64,000 nt of DNA, from assembly GCA_963920705.1 (NCBI GenBank), contig OY987226.1, positions 9,364,501 to 9,428,500 on the forward strand. The letters are read 5' to 3'. This stretch comes from Odiellus spinosus (Eukaryota; Arthropoda; Arachnida; Opiliones; Phalangiidae). The notes below the pieces were generated by a model that searched no databases, was not told the origin of the DNA, and was given only the letters and a program-made list of their open reading frames with translations. Of this stretch, positions 60,601 through 64,000 are shown piece by piece; positions within the stretch are counted from its first letter, which is position 1; every line of letters starts with the position of its first letter. The position numbers and the translations under genes were made by a program.

Positions 60601-63600
60601 TGATATGACTAATCTATTTTTGACTAAACAATAGAACTCGGAATCGGATATTGAAGAACTTAGGATATTTTAATCTCAGATAAATGGTTTGTTAATATAA
60701 AACCACAAATTAGATAAAAAGACGTATCAAATGGACATTAATGAATTAAATTGATTAATTAACAAAGTCGATCTTCGTGCTTTCTCCCACGCAATTAGGG
60801 ACGTTGCGCTTATCTCTTTCTCTCTTACTCCCTATTGCCCAGTAAAACAATTTGAGATGCACTTACTCATTTTTGCGATTACTTAGTTCTTGATTCGCTG
60901 GTAATTGCGTTTCACGTGGTGCTCCAGCTAAATTTGGATCAATCTCACCAGTCTCTGGATCAAGTTGATTAATAAAATTCGGTTTGCTCTTCAGCAAGTA
61001 ATCGCGAAGATTTCCGTACCGGCAATATTCCACAATCACTAACAACTCTCCTAAAATTGTAATCTGAATTAAGAAAAATATCACATATTACAAATCACGG
61101 CTTAGTTTTACGAACCTTTCTTCATATTTCTTGTAACTGCGCCCAGTAGATTGACAATGTTTAAATGTTTCCCCAAATGAATCAGAATTTTCAGTTCGCC
61201 AATTAAAGCTTTACATTGTATCTTGTCCGCACGTTCTGAATTTAAGATATGCAAAATAGAGGATTTTAGCATTACACGGTAAAAAGTAACATTCACACCT
61301 GATTGATCTGGCCCAAGGCGGATGGTAAAATTGAATATTTGTGCCACTACGCCGAACAAAAGATCTTTATAGGGAAACTTGGAGCTAAAAATGAAACAGC
61401 TTTTGAATTTATTTTCAGAAAACGTATTCGAGAATTTACAAACAATGGTGTTTAAATTAATTTATAAAGTTTGGTAAAGTTTGAATAAAAGTAAATATAA
61501 ATTCGGGCCAATCATATTATTTTGGCCTTCATTAGCGCTTGTAATATCCTAACATTATAAGAATATGTCAGCCTGAAGACGGTCAAGGTCTTAGGCATCA
61601 AACGACGGTCTATTCTTTTAATGTTAAGACATTGCAAGGCTGAAATAATATGATTGGCCCAAATGTATACGTACTTTTATTAAAATTTTGCCTATCTTTA
61701 GAAATTAATTTAAACTACAAAAACGTGTCTAATATTTGTTTATAATTCAAAAATACGTTTTTTGGCAAGGTGATTCTAATAATAAAGTCAAAAGCTGTTC
61801 CATTTTTAGCTCCAAGTCTCCCTTTAAAATCGGCACAAGTTACGTTGGGAAACACGGTGTCGCGCGCGTTGGCAGACCATCTTTCGTTTCGGTTTATACT
61901 CTCTTTAATTTTATGGCTGTGATCGGTGACAGCATCACGTTAATTATTGTAAACTGTATACTTAAGAAGCTATAGTCAAGCGCTATATCGTGGTGGGTAA
62001 ACTAAGTATGTGGAATCTTAATGTTAATTAACAACGTAATATTAGGTTACCTTTCAACATTTTGACCGCGACGATAGAAGTTCTATCCTCGTCAAGCCCA
62101 ATCGCTTTGGCTTTGAGAACTCTCCCAAAAGCTCCTTGACCTAAAATCCGACCCAGAATCAACCTATTTTTAGGAAACTCCCATTTGTGATCGTAAGGTA
62201 ACAGTTCCACTTGGCCGTCCAATGGTAACTCAGGGTTCAACAAATGGACTTCTCCCTTATTGAATAGTTCTCGAGTTATCTCTTCTAGTTCTCTTTTCTG
62301 CAACTATTAATAACGGAGTAAAATTTTGAAGTTTATAAAAAAATTAGTAGCCATATAGCAATGCTTACCCTTTCCCTAAGGATATGTCGTACGCAACAGA
62401 ACAAAGCTATCGAAAACGCGATCACTAGTAAGGGCACGATTAATAGTACGACCACTTTAACCTCGTACGGTATTTCATCCCACAAACTGGACTCCTCGAC
62501 AATCACGTTAAAAGCTCTGTGTTGCACTCCCATTCGATTCCTCATGATGCATGTGTAGTTTCCTTCCACGGATTCCTTAATGGCATTTTTTATACGAAGT
62601 ACCTGTCCTCTATTAATGATGTCCATTGCGGAACTGTTGCGTATAGCTTTACCGTCTTTAAGCCAAGTGATATTGGGGAACGGATTACCATGCGCGGTAC
62701 AGTTGAGGAAAGCTTTATCGGCATTCTTCAATTCGAATTTTTTCTTGCTACCCGACGATACGATTTTTGGTGCAATCGCGTTTTGAACAAATATAGGGTA
62801 GTGAGCTGATTCGGTTTCATTGCCATTATTACCCAAAGCGACGCACATGAAAGTATGTTTAAAATCTTTGGAAATTTTGACGAACGTTAAATTTACTTCA
62901 AAAGAGTATGGAGTTTCTAACGGCGTTACAATAGCGTCTGAAAGAAAACAATTTTAAAGAAGAGATAATTTATTCTAGAGAAGGTAGTCTTTTACTTGGT
63001 GGTAGAGGTTGCCTCGACCCTTCCGAAGTAACTGAATGCCAATTTAAGTTGGAATAGTGTATTTTGTATGCCGTGCAGGATAAGGTAACGTTATCCCCTT
63101 GTATCGGAACTTTATCCTCTTTTGGCGGTATTTCCGAACTATTTTTCGACGCGATATTGGGATCGTTTTCAACTGATTCTGTTTCATTTCCGTCAAAATT
63201 TTCTAATGACGAAAATAAATTGACTAAGAAGGTTTTTTAAAGAATATTTATTTGGAGGTTACTTACCCTGAACATTAACACGAAAGGTAGCTTCGTTTGA
63301 TTTTTCATTTACTCGTATGACGCAGGTATAATTTCCATCGTCAGACATTTTGGTATCATGGACTTGCAATTTAACAATCCAGCGCGTTAATTTCGAGTTC
63401 TTGCTAAATTTTGGAGCTAGGATTCTTCCAGTTGAATTATCCTAGGAAACAATATTTAGATTTAAGTCTCGCACAGGCAACCTAACGTTAGACTAATCAT
63501 ATTCAAAAATAAAACGAACTTCTTGGCTATTAGGGTATTCCCAAAATAATTGGCCATCAATTGATGAATTTTCCAACTGAACTTCACATGTCAGAGAAAA

Positions 63601-64000
63601 ATTAGATCCGAGATAGACGTATGTCGCGTTCTCTTCTTTAATCTTCGGTTTGGGAAGAGAATTTAAATAATCTGAAAGTATATCTAATTACTACAAAAAT
63701 TCCTCGTCGACGGTTATTTTAGTCGAAAACGTACTGACAATAATCACGTTAATATCAACCGTATCTTCTACCTCGCCGAGTATACCGCGACATTCTAATT
63801 CATTGGTTGGTGGAAAACGCGAATAGATAATAAAACCACGGGTTAAATCAAATTCAATCACATCTTTTTCCAAAGCAATTGGGGTTTCAAATCCTTTCGG
63901 CCAAAGCGTTACATTAACGCGAGAGTTCGTGGGACGGCATGGTATTATTAGAGGACCAAACGATGACGTTATTAATACATTTGGTACTGGTAGTAAAAGT
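57624..64000 (-). CDS. Pvr: PDGF/VEGF receptor-type tyrosine kinase, 5' partial
   Basis: Minus-strand exons in transcript order: 63735-64000 (enters from outside), 63520-63671, 63267-63441, 62996-63202, 62369-62937, 62051-62297, 61116-61235, 60867-61050, 59973-60204, 59359-59481, 59012-59082, 58799-58939, 57949-58054, 57624-57869; 945 visible residues. Several Ig domains ([24 protein letters not shown]) precede a transmembrane segment ([20 protein letters not shown]). The kinase is split as in class III/V receptors: [15 protein letters not shown], a kinase insert from about [64 protein letters not shown]. All catalytic residues are present. The tail has two YxxM motifs (YLAM, YLSM) of the PI3K-docking type. 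Insect Pvr responds to Pvf ligands in blood cells and border cells. The stop directly follows a G8 run and may be a frameshift artefact. Signal peptide and outer Ig domains lie beyond the window. Confidence 0.93.
58085..58510 (-). repeat. Dispersed repeat family 4, copy in Pvr intron
   Basis: The GC-rich stretch (TCGCCGCGATCGCTCGGAGA) is unlike the surrounding intron. Part of it (about 58106-58290) is present in reverse orientation at 48672-48840. It contains a 143-codon minus-strand open frame with no recognisable domain. It may be an eroded transposon or SINE-like repeat. Confidence 0.55.
61379..61816. mobile_element. Foldback element family 3, copy in Pvr intron
   Basis: The termini CTTGGAGCTAAAAATG and CATTTTTAGCTCCAAG are perfect inverted repeats. 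The interior matches 34871-35251, including AGCTTTTGAATTTATTTTC, AATTCGGGCCAATCATATTA and the mirrored AATAATATGATTGGCCC. This copy is the better preserved and has no coding capacity. Confidence 0.75.

Overview
The window is nuclear DNA from an animal, almost certainly an insect. It is AT-rich, its genes are split by GT-AG introns, and the proteins read most like insect orthologues (a Mad-type R-Smad ending in SSVS, a Pvr-type VEGF/PDGF receptor, a Jade/rhinoceros protein, an ionotropic-receptor-like protein). A beetle or another holometabolan would fit, but the sequence alone does not settle the order. Exon boundaries below were placed by hand from splice sites, phase continuity and family resemblance.

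There are eight protein genes. Plus strand: (1) the 3' part of a DLC/crossveinless-c RhoGAP gene, SAM-RhoGAP-START (600-15865, 5' end outside the window), with very large introns and an internal TATA promoter near 5303; (2) Mad (19715-22971); (3) a Jade-family PHD-finger gene, rhinoceros (25422-31862); (4) an ionotropic-receptor-like channel gene (33673-41237); (5) unc-45, the myosin/Hsp90 co-chaperone (42081-46530); (7) CEP120, unusual in being one uninterrupted exon (52452-55454). Minus strand: (6) an active myotubularin phosphatase of the MTMR6/7/8 type with a C-terminal FYVE-related finger (48052-51884), head-to-head with CEP120; (8) a PDGF/VEGF receptor tyrosine kinase (57624-64000, 5' end outside the window), tail-to-tail with CEP120.

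The genes do not form one pathway. Mad (BMP signalling), Pvr (RTK signalling), cv-c (Rho down-regulation), unc-45 (myosin folding) and MTMR (3-phosphoinositide turnover) are independent developmental or housekeeping genes that happen to be neighbours.

Introns and intergenic DNA hold several small repeat families present in more than one copy here: a palindromic element (1-150, 1650-2070, 21555-21740), elements with GTTCACACTAG-like ends (4092-4392, 35987-36174, 45242-45459), a second foldback family (34871-35251, 61379-61816), pogo-like MITEs (27629-27754, 28671-28800), a dispersed repeat (48672-48840, 58085-58510), a 46-bp minisatellite (56478-57141) and an array resembling heat-shock elements (6153-6318). 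The most rewarding non-coding signals are the internal cv-c promoter with an RFX-type X-box, a perfect three-unit heat-shock element just upstream of the unc-45 start codon, and a G8 homopolymer at the Pvr C-terminus where the frame appears to slip. I saw no convincing rRNA, tRNA or CRISPR feature and no complete autonomous transposon.
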